Shown here one piece after another: positions 13,056 to 25,600 of a DNA stretch of 64,000 nucleotides. This stretch comes from Cycas panzhihuaensis (lineage: Eukaryota; Cycadophyta). The translations under genes were made by a program, and so were the position numbers. The notes under the pieces are model-generated. The model was given only the letters and a program-made list of their open reading frames with translations. It searched no databases and had not been told where the DNA came from. The stretch is taken from assembly GCA_023213395.1 (NCBI GenBank), contig CM041465.1, positions 72,423,741-72,487,740 on the forward strand, written 5' to 3'. Each line of letters starts with the position of its first letter. Position 1 is the stretch's first letter.

Positions 13056-13357
13056 TTAAAAGAGGTTAATGTATTAAGGGCATTTGTGTAGATTAATTAA
13101 GTGACCTTAAGGTATATTATTAGCACTAATCTCTTAGTGAAATGTGCTTTATGTAATTTTAGGTTCATATCATGAGGTGAGAAAATCTTAACCCTAATGC
13201 TCACTCTCAATAATAAAAGGCAATATATCAAAAAATGAGTTATTATTCATTCTCACCTCTAAGCTTTGCTCTTATATATTGTTTTCATCTCATTTTCATT
13301 CTCCATTTCCATTGTATACATCTGAGTGATTTATTCCCTATATCCATCCTTCCTTCA
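13056..13357 (+). repeat. 5' LTR of copia-2 (302 bp)
   Basis: It aligns throughout with 20237-20549. Shared landmarks include GATTAATTAAGTGACCTTAA, AATAATAAAAGG and TTTATTCCCTA. It starts TAAAAGAGG (TG mutated) and ends CCTTCCTTCA, followed by the primer site. Confidence 0.9.
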
Positions 13358-13360
13358 TAT

Positions 13361-15400
13361 GGTATTAAAGCTAGAAGGGGATCTATTCACTCCATTTTAC
13401 TTGTATGGAGTCATTTTGCCTCTCCTTCACTTTAAATGTAAAGTATTGAGAGTGCACTTATTACTTTTAAAATTTTAAGAGTATTTTTATCATGTAAAGC
13501 TTGTATTTCATTTACACCATATTTTAATATCCTCTATTTATTTGTAGGTGCATTGAGGATCAAAGTTGTTAGCTAGAAAAGGATTTCTTGGCTTTAGGTT
13601 CTTAGAAAAAAAATTGGTTTTTTTATCAATCTTTGTAGCTAATTTTAAATTTTACTAAGGGAGATTCTATTGATTTTTCATCATAAATCAATTGTTAGTT
13701 ATAAAATCTATGCTATAAATCTATAAGACAAATTTTTAGCTGCTTGTAGGTGGAAGAAGTAAGCCTAAACCATTCAGAAAAAGGTTGTTTAGTCCTACGA
13801 GAGGTAAAAATTAAAAGTTATCTATTTTGGCTAAAAAAATTGTAGAGAGGGATAGTTAAGTAAGACAAACATTTTTGTCTTCTACATCATCTCCAAATTC
13901 TACCTTGATCAACCTTAAAAAGTAGAAGTTTAGTCAACCCTAATCAGACTATTTTTTTGAGAAATTTTCTCAAAATTTTTAATGCATGTCAAACTTTCTT
14001 AAGGGATTTAGTAGATTTAACCTCAAGAAATCTAACAAATAAAATTTTATCAGATTTAATATACTAAAGAGAGAGATTTCTTTAAAATTTAGACTTCTGC
14101 TAAGGAAAGTTTCATAAGAGTTTTGAATTATTTTTACTTATTTTTAGAAGTTTCACCAGAAGACTTCTTAACTCACCATAGTGAGATCTATCATCTAGGA
14201 GAGTGAAGTTCCAATCCAAAATATTTCAACCGTTTCATATAGTTGCATAGCCATATAAAAGTTTCTAACAAAAAATTCAGATTCCTCTTGCTTTTTTTAA
14301 TAGTTTCTCTCTTGATCAAAATTTAAGTTTAGAAGTAAATTTTTAAGTTCTTTTACTTTTTCCCTTTTCTTAACAAAAAAGAAGAGGTTTTTCAAATAAC
14401 AGAAGCAAAAAAAAAAACTCATTATAATAGTAAAACACCTAGATCATAACAAAATCTAGTGTTTATACTTAGCATCTTTGTATATTTATTCATATATATG
14501 CACATTGATAGATAAAAGCATAAAATCAAGCATTAACATATCAGCAATATAAACACAAACATGTTTTTATATTTCCTAAAATGAACCTATTACATTTGAT
14601 TTATACCAGCAGTTCTTGACTTGTGTGCACACTCGCCTTGGTTGAAATAGACCACGATTGGCTGAAGTCTTGACCTTAAGGGAGGTGTGAGTTTTATATT
14701 GGGTTTAGTCTTAACCAAAATACTAGTAGAGTGATAGGTTAGCCATACATATAGGCTCCCTTTAGGGATTATTTTGATAACTAGCTAAGACAACTAAAAC
14801 CTTAATATAAAATTAAAATCAACCTGATCTAATATCCATCATAGCTGTGGGATATGCATGTACTATTTGACTCTTCAGAGGAGGTATATAGCTGCTCACT
14901 AGTGAACTAGGTGAGGACTAAGAGTACCTAGGCTCCACTATGACTTGGATTTTATCACCAAGCATAGGTGTAGGTATCGTGGGTAAAGACCTTAATTGTA
15001 TACTAGAAGCCTTAGGCATCGAAACCTCAACTACATTTGGACATAAGTTAGAGGTTAGTGGCATGACACATCATCACTCTTTGCCAGCTCTATATTAGGC
15101 CTTATTCTTGTATCATTACTTATAGTTATTCTTCATAGTTGTTAAAAAATACTTAATCATTACTTGCCTTCTCATCATAGTATTTATTTTTGCATCCCTA
15201 ATATACTAGGTGTACTAGCCATACATGTCAGTGGCATATACTTCTATCATATCTTCTACTTCTTCATCATCACTATATTATCTCAATTTAATAAGAATGT
15301 CAACTGCATATTAAAAGACAAAGAAAATTAGGATTTGTGATACATTAGAGTTTAAAATGTTGTAAAGTATGAAGGGCTTTAGAGATCTTATTTGTAGGCT
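13361..15400 (+). other. Leader / 5' internal region of copia-2
   Basis: About 2 kb between the primer site and the first recognisable gag sequence. It is A+T-rich with no convincing ORF. This part of the copia polyprotein may be too decayed to read, or it is an untranslated leader. Confidence 0.5.
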
Positions 15401-16270
15401 ACACCCATCATACCTGCAATAACTATAACACCTGCTTCTAGTAGAATCACTTTAATAGCTCCTATAGATGCCATAGCCAAACTATAATGGGAGATAGATG
15501 ATGAAAAGATTCATGTAGGAATTCTATTAGTTACTAATCACTCCTTGCATAACTTGATTAATGGAGAGTAACATGATATAACTTAAAGGGTCCTTGAAGT
15601 TCTCAAGAAGAACTTTAATACCAAGTCAGACTTAGAATTTGTTCATCTTGTTATGAAAATGAATAAAGTAAAAATGTAGAAGGGATAAGCTCATAAGATA
15701 ATAAATTTCCTTCAACCAATAAAACAAACAATTAACAAAGATTTTAAAATTCAATGCATCACTTAGGCATTCTTGATCCAATCATGTCTACATGTCTCTA
15801 ATTATAAAAACTTTCTTGGAAGTCTTTAATCTAGTGGAACATTGAAGATACTCAACTTTGAAGCACTTGATGAGAAATTCATAGAATTTGACAAGACCTT
15901 TAATACCAACTTTATAGCCTCTGACTCTCTTCCAAATGCAACCTTTGAAATGGAATAAAAATCTCACTATACAAAAAATTAAGGTCCCTCTCATGGCAGA
16001 GAAAATAATTAAGCAAGAAAAAGAGGAAGAAACATAGAAAACTGTCCACAAGGTCAACCAAACCCTTAGTCACAACCTTGACAATCTTAACACCAAGGGT
16101 AACCTTAATAAAAACCAAGACAGTCATGTCAAACCAGTATGTCTTTAGGAACTAGCAATCAAACTATTATATCCGATCAATGTAACCATAAAGGACACTT
16201 TACAAAAGATTGCAGAACCACCACTTGTAAGTTTGCCAAGTTCTGACCAAAACATAGAGCTCATAATGTT
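15400..16270 (+). pseudogene. Copia-2 gag relic with zinc knuckle
   Basis: The plus-strand translation is Gag-like (VLKKNFNTKSDLEFVHLVMK; NFLGSL; NFEALDEKFIEF) and ends in a CCHC knuckle at about 16170-16215. The core reads CNHKGHFTKDC with the first cysteine replaced by serine. A second Cys/His cluster (KHRAHNVEKTC) follows. Gag packages element RNA, and the knuckle binds it. Several stop codons. The minus-strand open frames at 15788-16127 are antisense shadows of this region. Confidence 0.65.
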
Positions 16271-16459
16271 GAAAAAACTTGTGAAGAATCATTTAGTAGT
16301 GCAGGTTTTATATAAGTATACTTTCAAAGAATTAAGGGATTTCCAACACCAAATTCCATTGACCAACCACATAGATATTTTGATGCTCGATGTGGATATA
16401 TCACTTGTGAATTCCCTTCACTAATGCCAAGTCCTATTAAAATTACAAATAGTATTGCT

Positions 16460-17520
16460 TCAATCGATGGACATTAGATCATGAACATAAGAGCAACTTA
16501 ACATATAACATGTAATCATATTCTATATCAAATATTTGACTCAAATGTTTAAGGAGTTGTTCACATGGCTAACAAATCATAACAACCTATTGAAAAAATT
16601 AGTAATATTTGCCTGAAACTCCCATGATTAAGAGATTTTATATTACTTGATATCCTATAAATACCCAACCTCAAACAAAACCTGCTCTCCTTATTCATAG
16701 TCTGAGTATAACTGCAAATGACCAGACTCTCTAGATCATTTACTATAATTGATCAAGTAGTCTTGACTAGACATCTCATTGGCAAACTCTTTTGACTAAA
16801 TGGCTATCTATCTTCTAAAGCCTATTATACCTAAAGCCCTTATGTCAATGAGGAATTTACATTTAACACCATCCTGACTAGCCTAATATTATCACCAAAA
16901 TCTCTTTAGCATGCTCATATAGGCCATGTTTATATTGATAGACTTAGAGATCTTTTTAACACTCTTCCAAGTCTACTAACGTTCTCCTCCAAACCCTTCA
17001 AATGTAAAGCTTGTATCATTGCCAAATCTTATTAACAACCCTTTCATAAAAGTTAGTAGAAATTAAGCCATCCATTATAATTAGTATACTCTGATCTATG
17101 TGGATCAATTCTAATTCTTTTACTAAAAGTAAAGTTATGTTATATCTCTTTCATTAATGATTTCACTAGGAAAGTAGGGGTAGCTTTTCTACATAAGAAG
17201 GATGAAGCCTTCCGTGTATTCAAGGAATTCAAAGCTCCTACTGAAAAAGAGTTAGGTTATTAATTTAATTATCTTCGAACTAATAATAGTGGCGAATATA
17301 CCTCACATGAGTTTGAAAGCTACCTTTGAGATAATGGAATCAAATATCAAACAACAGTAGTAGGTACCCCACAGCAAAATGGAGTTACTAAGTGTATGAA
17401 TAAGACAATTATGAATATAGCTCAAGCTATGTTGGTATACAAAAATGTACCTATCTACCTATGGGCTAAAGTTATCTAGATAACTGTTTATTACATCAAT
17501 GCTGTTAGTCTATCAAAGGG
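16460..17520 (+). pseudogene. Copia-2 protease / integrase relic
   Basis: Fragments in order are HITCNHILYQIFD-like protease sequence (16500-16545), the pre-integrase AHIGHVYIDRLRDLF (16916-16955, HHCC zinc region), CIIAKSY, YISFINDFTRKVGVAFL (17140-17190), LRTNNSGEYTSHEFE with TDN changed to TNN, and TPQQNGVTK...NKTIMNIAQAML, the DDE glutamate region with Glu replaced by Lys. Loss of acidic residues plus stops rules out activity. Confidence 0.75.
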
Positions 17521-18299
17521 AGGTTAATCACTTAATGAAAAGTGGTCAGGATAAGTCCATATTTTTCACTACTTCAAAATTTTTGGCTTTATATGTTATA
17601 CCTATATTTTAGATGCAAATCGAAATAAACTTCAACTAAGGGCACTTAAAAGGTATATTTATTTGATACCCTATGGATAAAAAAGGATATAAGGCCTTTA
17701 TACCTTCACAACAAAAAATCATTGTTACCAGAGATGTTATTTTTATAGAGATAGAGGATTAATTACTTAGACTAGACTCCAAAATAGCCGCACACTACTA
17801 TAATGATATTATCAAGTATGGTGTTCAAATTCTAAAATTTAGGGGAAAGGGAGGGATACATATAAATTACTCCAAATATTGGAAGCTAATAATAAAGCCT
17901 CACAAGATATAAGCTATGACTCTGAACTGATGAGTACATATTCAATACTATCCTTTGAAGATAGCAGAGTTGACAAAGGCAAAGCCATTATAGAAGAATC
18001 ATCCTCTCCATCTTTAGTTAACAACAATAAAACAATGGTAGAAGTACCATCTTTCTTAGGTGCATCAGCATCCTCCTCACAAAATAATTATTTTAATGAA
18101 CAAGATGAGAACTAAGAAGTTGAGAAAATGAGGACCTCATTTCCAACTTGAGGATCTTATAAAGCCTACTAGCTCAACAAGGATATATGACCAAATGAGG
18201 TGGGAAAAACTAGTATTCAAAGTACCCACAGAGCAAGGATATAGGAATTATTATATACTAACCTTAAACCAATAAAATTACACCTTACTTTTAATGAAG

Positions 18300-19235
18300 A
18301 GCCCCTCTTATACCAGGCAACTATGAAATATATAGTTTAGACAAATGCAATAAATGAAAAATACCAATCTCTCATAAAAAATAGTATATAGGAGCTTGTT
18401 GATCTACTACTTGGAAAAAAGATAGTTCAAAATAAATGGGTATTCAAAAATAAATACAAATAAGATGACACCATTGAAAAACACAAGGCAAAGTTGGTAG
18501 GTAAAGGATTCACACAAAGAGAAGGCATCAATTACATAAAAGTCTTTATAATTAAACGGGGTTGGAAAATCCACCAGCCTGGTATTAAGACTATATTTCT
18601 TAATGGGGATCTTGAAGAAGAAATTTACATGGCTCAATCAGAAGGGTATGAGATCAAAGGTCAAGAACATAAGGTCTGCAAACTCAAAAAGTCCTTATAC
18701 AGCTTTAAACAAGCCCCTCGTACTTGGTTTGATAAGTTATCTAAGAGAATAAGGTAACTTAGATACAAGGTTTGTGACTACCAATATATTGATGCAACAC
18801 TATTTATTAAGTATTAAAAAGATAAAGTCACTTCTCTCATAATCTTTGTGGATGATATGCTAGTAATGGATAAGAGAGAACATGTAATAAGCTAGCTAAA
18901 AAAAGACCTTGACAAAACATTCAAATTGTCTGACCTTGGTTTGATGAAATATTACTTAGAAATTAAAGTAACACAAAAGAATAGAAAATTTTTTCTCTAC
19001 CAAGAAAAATACATCAATGATCTTCTAACTAAATTTTAGTTAAGAGATGCTTAACTAGTGGTTTTACCTATAGACCCTAATACCAAACTCTTAACTGATA
19101 GTGATACTATGGAGGTAGACACAATACTCTATAGGAAACTTATAGTTAGTCTCATCTACACTACCAATATAAGGCTGGATATTGTACACTATGTCAGTAT
19201 TCTTACATGATTCATGATAAATTCTAAGTAGAATC
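18300..19235 (+). pseudogene. Copia-2 reverse transcriptase relic
   Basis: The RT runs from KYQSLIKNSIY through NKWVFKNKYK, KHKAKLVGKGFTQREGINY and NGDLEEEIYMAQSEGY to KSLYSFKQAPRTWFDKL (open from 18494 to 18757). The catalytic FVDDM (18845-18859) is retained. A deletion between KVF and the NGD block has removed part of the palm, and there are additional TAG/TAA stops. Function would have been copying genomic RNA into cDNA in cytoplasmic particles. Confidence 0.82.
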
Positions 19236-19239
19236 ATTG

Positions 19240-19770
19240 GTAGGCTACAATTTGAGTGTTAAAATACCTAAAGACAACCAATAAATTTGGTTTGTTATGT
19301 GAAACTAATAATAAATTTAAGCTTTCTGTATACACAAACTCAAACTTTATAAGAGCTAAAGATATAGAAAGATCTATATCTAGGTATATAACATTTCTTA
19401 GAACACCACCAATATCATGGAGATCTAGATAGTAGAAGATAGTTATTGATTTAACTATAAAAGTTGAATATATTACTGCTTCCGAGACTAGTAAGGAGTT
19501 GATATAGCTTGGAAAATTATTGGAAATATTGAATATCACCCAAATAAGTCTTACTAGCCTTTATGTGAATAATCAATTAACAATCCATATGGCAAAAAAT
19601 CTTGTATTTTACGATCATACCAAATATATAAATATAAAAGTCCACAAGATTAGAGAATTAGTTCATGACGGTACAATTCAACTAAAATACTACCCCACAG
19701 TAGATCAAGTGGCTAATATCTTCACTAAACTGCTACAAATGGTGAAGTTTAAATATTTTTGAAGGTAGCT
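19240..19770 (+). pseudogene. Copia-2 RNase H relic
   Basis: The C-terminal polyprotein segment includes an open stretch (19520-19762) reading LYVNNQLTIHMAKN, TKYINIKVHKIRELVHD and VDQVANIFTKLLQ. The catalytic Asp of YVDNQ has become Asn. It is clearly homologous to the minus-strand fragment 56950-57207, which keeps YVDNQS. A ~470-bp tail without clear coding sequence separates it from the polypurine tract. Confidence 0.82.
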
Positions 19771-20236
19771 CAACCTTAAGGCCTCTATCTTCAATTGATC
19801 AAAGAAGATGACAACATGATCATCATACTTTATTCTATTTGTGAAAACCCCTTATGGATGAAAAAGAATAAGAGTAAGTCATTACTCTATCCTATTTGTG
19901 AAAATCCTATATGGACACAGAAGTTATACTAGTTTTGGAAAATCAAAACTTATGAAAACCTAAAAGGGCATAGGGGATGACCAAATACTATATGGAGACT
20001 CAACAGATTAAGTTGCACATTTAAGTTGTTTGGCTATCAGGCTATATTAAGAGCTACCTTAGCCATTTTAATTTATAAAAAGAACTACAAATCTTAGAAA
20101 GTCCATGGGTTTTTATTCCCCATAAGGGTTTTTCTACAAAAGTATCATTTAGAATTTTAATATAATAATAAGGCTTAAATAAAGACCTCATAGAATAGAT
20201 TTTCTCAAAATGACCTTCCACCATTAAGGGGGGAAT

Positions 20237-20549
20237 TGAAAGAAGTTAATATATCAAGGTCATTTGTGTAGATTAATTAAGTGACCTTAAGGTATATTGC
20301 TAACATTAGTCTTTTAGTGAAATACACTTTATATATATTTGGTTATAAATTTAGGTTTATGTCATTAGGCGAAAAACTCCTAACCGTAATGCTCACCCTC
20401 AATAATAAAAGGTGAAATCTCAAGGAGGGAGTAGTTATTTATTCTCATCTCCAAGATTTGCTCTCATATATTATTTTTATCTCTTTTTTATTTTTCATTG
20501 TTATTGTATGCATGTAAGTGGTTTATTCCCTAGATCCATCATTCCTTTA
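20237..20549 (+). repeat. 3' LTR of copia-2 (313 bp)
   Basis: It starts TGAAAGAAGTTAATATATC after a purine tract and ends CATTCCTTTA, where the terminal CA appears mutated to TA. It is followed at once by the GTTAT target duplication. Confidence 0.9.
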
Positions 20550-20554
20550 GTTAT

Positions 20555-20897
20555 AAAGTATATCAAAAATGAATTAAAGTGTAAACCCTTTCTTTTATAT
20601 TCAAAGATTATGCTAGACCTAGAGAGGGTAAGTGTTTATGTTTTATTCTTTTACTATATCTATTATTTTATATAAATCTAATATAGGTAGATACAGAATA
20701 TTAGAAGAGCAATTAAGCATTCTATATTTATATACTAAGGTATATCAAGCTTAATTTACTCACGTACTTACGTATATAGAATCCTTGAATTGCAAATTAT
20801 AGATGGGTTCTATTAGATAGAATAAAAATTGAGAGCTTTCTTAAAGACTTTAAAATTTTAGTATTCTAGCTTAGCAGCCCACTAGGTAGATAGTTCA
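20555..20897. other. Spacer left of copia-3; expected place of its 5' LTR
   Basis: A+T-rich. It is continuous with 12942-13055 before the copia-2 insertion. The end (AGATAGTTCACA followed by ATGGTATCATAAC) looks like an LTR end plus primer site. However, the sequence does not align by eye with the copia-3 3' LTR beginning at 25192. Confidence 0.4.
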
Positions 20898-20999
20898 CAA
20901 TGGTATCATAACTGTTAATTTCAAATATTATTAAACTATCTGAAAGTAATGACTTAGAAGAAATAAGTCAAACATCTTTTAATTATGAATAAGTTTTAG

Positions 21000-21740
21000 C
21001 TTTATATATCTAGATATATAGCCAAATCTACTTCCATACCTGACTTAACAAACCCAAATAATTAGATCCCTCTAGACTTTGTTACTCTTGTTGCCTTTAT
21101 GGCTAAAGATAATATAGCTATATCTTTCCTTTACTTAGTTGTGGAGGATAATGTGGATCAAAATATTGAAATAAAAAATATTTTTCATGAAGCTTACAAC
21201 ATTATATATTCCCTTTGTGAATGACAAGATAACTCCAGAGTAATTATGTTAAAGGTATATTTTTGTGCCATACCCTTTGTTGGCTCCATTCTATCATATA
21301 TAACTGAAATTAAAGCCATTAGGAACTAGCTTACCACTCTTAGAGCTCCTCCTTCTAATTATGACTTTGTTTCTAGTGTTGTAAATATCCTTTCTACCAT
21401 GTATAATAGTTTTATCTCTTAATTATCTAATAATTTTACTACCATAGACTTTAATACCTTGGAAGGACTATTTATAAAGGAAGAAGGTATCCTAAACTAT
21501 CAAGGAACAACATCTTCTTTTAATATTACTCTCACGTTTACAACAAAAAATTAAGGGAGGAATTAATCTCAATAGTAACCACTTGCCTAGTAGTTTGGTT
21601 CTATGGATTTGAACCAACAATCATAGCAAATTAAAAATTAGCAAAGAAGATAGAATGTTACCTGCCTCTACTATGGCAAATTTGGGTATGTTATAAATGA
21701 GTGTAAAAAGGTAATCTGATATGTAACCCTTATAGAATAA
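21000..21740 (+). pseudogene. Copia-3 gag relic
   Basis: A long near-open translation (ending ...VVNILSTMYNSFIS... and LEGLFIKEEGIL) has the helical UBN2 Gag character. A knuckle at ~21655-21715 reads CLYYGKFGYVINEC in place of the canonical C-x2-C-x4-H-x4-C. Both the second Cys and the His have become Tyr, each a G-to-A or C-to-T change. RNA binding would be lost. Confidence 0.65.
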
Positions 21741-22589
21741 TCCTAGATAATAAAGAATCCTAAATCTACAAAAGAATAAATGATTTGGTCAGAGAGATAG
21801 ATAACAAAGAAATAAATTCAATTTAGGAGCTAGTCTCAGGGCCATAATAGAAAATTCTAGTAAGGATAACATGTGGTTAACATCTTTTCTACTCTATCTT
21901 CTCATCATTTAGATGACTCTTAGTTGATAGATTTCAATGATACTCATCATATGATATAAATTGAAGAACTATTAAAAGACACAAAACTTATTTAGACATA
22001 AATAATAATATTTAATAATGATATTATATGCGATGTAGCCAAGATTAGGAAAGCTCCCATAACTTTAAAAATTTTAAATATTGGTTATCATATTAGTAAT
22101 ATTTTCTACACACCTAGTATGAATTTGAACTTGCTCTTTGTTAGTAAGATTAATAAGTAGAACTTTAATATACTCTTCAACTAAGATGATTGCACTATTT
22201 CAAATCACTCAACTAGTCAAATGGATATGAGGACAATGGGCTTTATAAGCTTGATGGTGTGCCACTTTCTTTTGCATAAAATTAGAATTTAAGTACCACT
22301 ATGTAATTTATTCATATAGATAAAGGAAAATATATTATTATAAACCACCCACCTATTGACATGTAGGGTGAATATTCTTATAGTAAGGAGTAACCCACTA
22401 GAAAGTGTACCAAGGACTAATTATAGAATCAATGCCTTAGCCATCTAAATATGTAGAGTCTTAATCTCATGTTTAGACTTTCAATGGTACATGGGCTACC
22501 AAAAATCAAATAGAATAAATATTTCCATGAAGTATATATAGTTGGTAAGCAACATATGGAACCATTTTAATCCAAGCAAGTTTGTTGTT

Positions 22590-23330
22590 CAACTAAACCA
22601 TTAGGCTTAGTTCACTCAAACATTTGTAGACCTATGTCTAATCCTTTACTCAATAGTAGTTTATATTTTATCATTTTTATTGATGATTATTATTAAAAAA
22701 TATGGGTCTACTTTCTAAAGAATAAGTTTAAAGCCTTAGACAAATTTAAGGAATTTAAAGATGAAATTAAAATGAATCTAGTATGACAATTAAGATATTA
22801 CATATAGATAATAGAGGTGAGTATACATTGAATCAAGTTACTAATTTCTATGAAGAACATGACATTAAACACTAGTTATCAACTCCTCATATTTAGCAAA
22901 ATAGTGTTACTAAATATATGAATCAAACATTATTGAACAAGGCTAAAGTAGTGGTAAATGCTACAAACATTACTAACTCATTCTAGGCTAAAGCTATTTC
23001 AACTATTAATTACCTTATAAATAGGAGCCAAACTTTAGCCATCAGAAATAAGACACTTGAGGAGGCTTGGTTAAGATAAAAGGTTATACTCATGTACCTT
23101 AGAATATTTAGATGTACGACCTATATATATATATATATATATATATCTAGATATATTACAAAAGAAAATAGAAGGAAACTTGATGATAAAAGCTTGAATT
23201 ATATCTTCATAAGCTACGTACTCGATTGCAAAGCTTATAAGGTATATGACTCTATTAGAAGATAGGTATACTCATCTTGGGATGTTATATTTATAGAAGA
23301 CAATCAGGACTTGGATCAATCTCAAATATA
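22590..23330 (+). pseudogene. Copia-3 integrase relic
   Basis: Recognisable pieces are YFIIFIDDYY...KIWVYFLKNKFKALDKFKEFK (22650-22750), LHIDNRGEYT (22800-22830), NQTLLNKAKVVVNAT (22920-22970) and the downstream SYVLDCKAYKVYD...SWDVIFIEDNQDLD (23213-23310). A (TA)n run at ~23125-23150 interrupts it. Multiple stops. Confidence 0.7.
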
Positions 23331-23619
23331 GTTTCTGATAGATGATGGTGTTGATGTTTCAAAAGTCCCTTCTACACTAATTTTGGACACTTCTACTCTA
23401 TTAACTTCATATACTCCAAGTTCTTCACTTCCTCCTCCTACATCTCTATATACTTCTACATCACCATTTGTATTGCCACCTTTATCTCAAGAAGATGAAT
23501 AAGATAAAAGTATTAAGAAACATTTTAAGTGGTACTTATAAGTCATGCTTGATGCACCTTATCTCCTATAAATTAAAAAAGGCAATCTAAATTAAGACAT
23601 ACTATAAACCTACTCTAAT

Positions 23620-24620
23620 GTTGCAAGTTCTCAATACTCCTAAGCCTTCTACCTTTGAGGAGGTAGTCAAAGACTAAATGTGGTAGGTTGCTATGGATAA
23701 AGAGATGAATTCTATATTGAAAATTAATATTTGGGAGCTCACTAAATTACCTTTAGGAAAGAATCCAATTGATTATTATTGGTTTTACAAAATAAAGTAT
23801 CATGTTGATTGCTTTATTAAAAGACATAAAGTATGTCTTATTGCAGAAGGTTTTAAATAATAAGAAGGTATTAACTATGATGAGACCTTCACACCTATTA
23901 CCAACATAACAACTATTTATTTGGTCATGTCACTAATAGCTCAATTAAATGACCTATTTATCAAATAGATGTCCAAAACTTCTTCTTTTTTTCAATAAAG
24001 ACCATTTTGAAGAAGTTTACTTAAGATAACCTATTGGCTATATTATTCCTAGAAAATAATATTTAGTCTGCAAACTCAAGAAATCTTTATATAGACTCAA
24101 GTAGATACCTCATCTCTAATATGTAAAGATTGACACTTTTTTTAATCAAGCATAGACTAAACCATTTATCCTCTAATCCCAATTTGTATATTCAGATCTA
24201 TAATAATCTAATTACCATTTTTGTTCTCTATGTTGATGACTTGTTGATCACTGGAAATGATAATTAATGGGTTTCTAGTCTCTAATAGAAACTCAAAAAT
24301 AGTTTTAAGATGACTAACCTTAGGTTGATCCACTATTTTTTTGGCATTAAAGTTTAGTAAGAATCAGGCCACGTTTTCTTGTCATAATCTAAATATATGA
24401 ATGAGCTCTTACAGTATTTTAAAATGAGTGACTGTAAACATTTACTTATACCTATAGAGACCAAAACCAAGTTAACTATAGATAAACAAGGCAAACTTAT
24501 TAATCCCACTCTTTAAAGATAACTTGTAGGGAGTTTGATTTATCTTACTTACACTCACCTTAATATATCAAATATAATTAGGATTTATTCAAGGTATATG
24601 TCTCAGCCTAAGATGTTGTA
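23620..24620 (+). pseudogene. Copia-3 reverse transcriptase relic
   Basis: The fragment begins with a PSTFEEVVKD...WQVAMDKEMNS-type stretch, then NPIDYYWFYKIKY, the KRHKVCLIAEGF region, GINYDETFTPI and KLKKSLYRLK. The catalytic LYVDDLLITGND (24226-24262) is intact, followed by NSFKMTNLRLIHYFFGIKV. Stops are frequent. Ordinary copia RT. Confidence 0.8.
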
Positions 24621-24829
24621 TTAAAAAATTGTAATCAAAATTCTCAAGTATATTCATGGTACCTAACAATATGGACTTGACTATAGCTAAGCTAAAACTC
24701 CTATTTTAAAAGGATTTACTAATGCAAATTAGGTTAGTTGCTAGGATACGCACCACTTTACTTCAGGTTACTATTCTGACCTAAACTTAGTTATTTTTTC
24801 TTAAAGTTGTAAGAAACAACCCAATGTTA

Positions 24830-25150
24830 TTCTATCCTCCATTGAAATAGAATATGAAGTAGTTGTTCATACAACTATTCGAGTGATCTAGGTATATATG
24901 GTTCTTATTGAACTTAGTTGTGAATAGACTCAAGCAACTCTCATATACTGTGATAATCAAAGTGTATTGAAGATGACTAAGAATCCTATTTTACATGTAC
25001 ATATAAAACATAGAGAGGTCCACTATTATTTTATCAATGAACATGTATAATATAGAGAAATTAATTTTGTGTATAGAGTGACTTAAGACCAAGTTGCAAA
25101 TATCTTCACCAAAGCTCTTGGTAAACTAGAGTTTGAAAGGTTTTGAAATG
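24830..25150 (+). pseudogene. Copia-3 RNase H relic
   Basis: SIEIEYEVVVHTT, a CDNQSVLKMTKNPILH-like stretch, REVHYYFINEHV and DQVANIFTKALGKLEFERF match the C-terminus of copia polyproteins. It stops ~40 bp before the purine tract. Confidence 0.8.
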
Positions 25151-25191
25151 ACCTTAGCTTCAAGATTAATGAAGTTTTCATTAAGGGAGGA

Positions 25192-25600
25192 TGTTAAAAT
25201 ATAATGACTCATTTATATACTCTTATGTAAAGTTAATCACTTTACTTAAATAAAGTGTAATTATAACATAAGTTATGATTTAATACTATATTTCCTAGTT
25301 AAGGATCATCACCCCACTTTTGCCTTATTAACTATCTAATTAGGTGCACATAATTTAAGGCTTAATGAAGTGTGAGCATGTGATGTCTAATCCACACTCA
25401 CCATTTATAATGTAATAGATATTGAGCCCTTTATAAATTAAGGCCATGTTTACATTCATGATGTTGAAGAGGGTTACATATTTAGTAAGAGTCAAAACTC
25501 TACTAAACTTCTGTATTAATTATCAACTAATTTAATCTGTTATTGTTTTAAATTAGAGATAATTTATAATCCTCTATATATTATATTTATTTAAATGTGT
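25192..25600 (+). repeat. Probable 3' LTR of copia-3
   Basis: It starts TGTTAAAATATAATGACTC immediately after ATTAAGGGAGGA. The right end is uncertain; about 400 bp is assumed. No second copy in the window confirms it. Confidence 0.6.

Larger units (their letters stand above)
13056..20549 (+). mobile_element. Copia-2: decayed full-length copia with perfect GTTAT target duplication
   Basis: The LTRs (13056-13357 and 20237-20549) flank 6.9 kb of interior. GTTAT occurs immediately outside both ends (13051-13055 and 20550-20554). A primer site (TGGTATTAAAGC at 13360) follows the 5' LTR, and a purine tract (AAGGGGGGAAT) precedes the 3' LTR. Gag zinc knuckle, protease/pre-integrase, integrase, RT and RNase H relics occur in order on the plus strand. 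Element ends have suffered transitions (TG to TA at the 5' LTR start, CA to TA at the 3' end). The same LTR family and RNase H recur on the minus strand at 56149-57493. Confidence 0.92.
20898..25600 (+). mobile_element. Copia-3: decayed copia, 5' LTR not identified
   Basis: A primer-site-like TGGTATCATAAC at ~20900 is followed by gag with a degraded zinc knuckle, integrase, RT and RNase H relics on the plus strand, then a polypurine tract (ATTAAGGGAGGA) and a TGTTAAAATATAATG LTR start at 25192. The proteins differ from copia-1 and copia-2, so this is a third lineage. Its 3' end is approximate because no partner LTR defines it. Confidence 0.8.
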
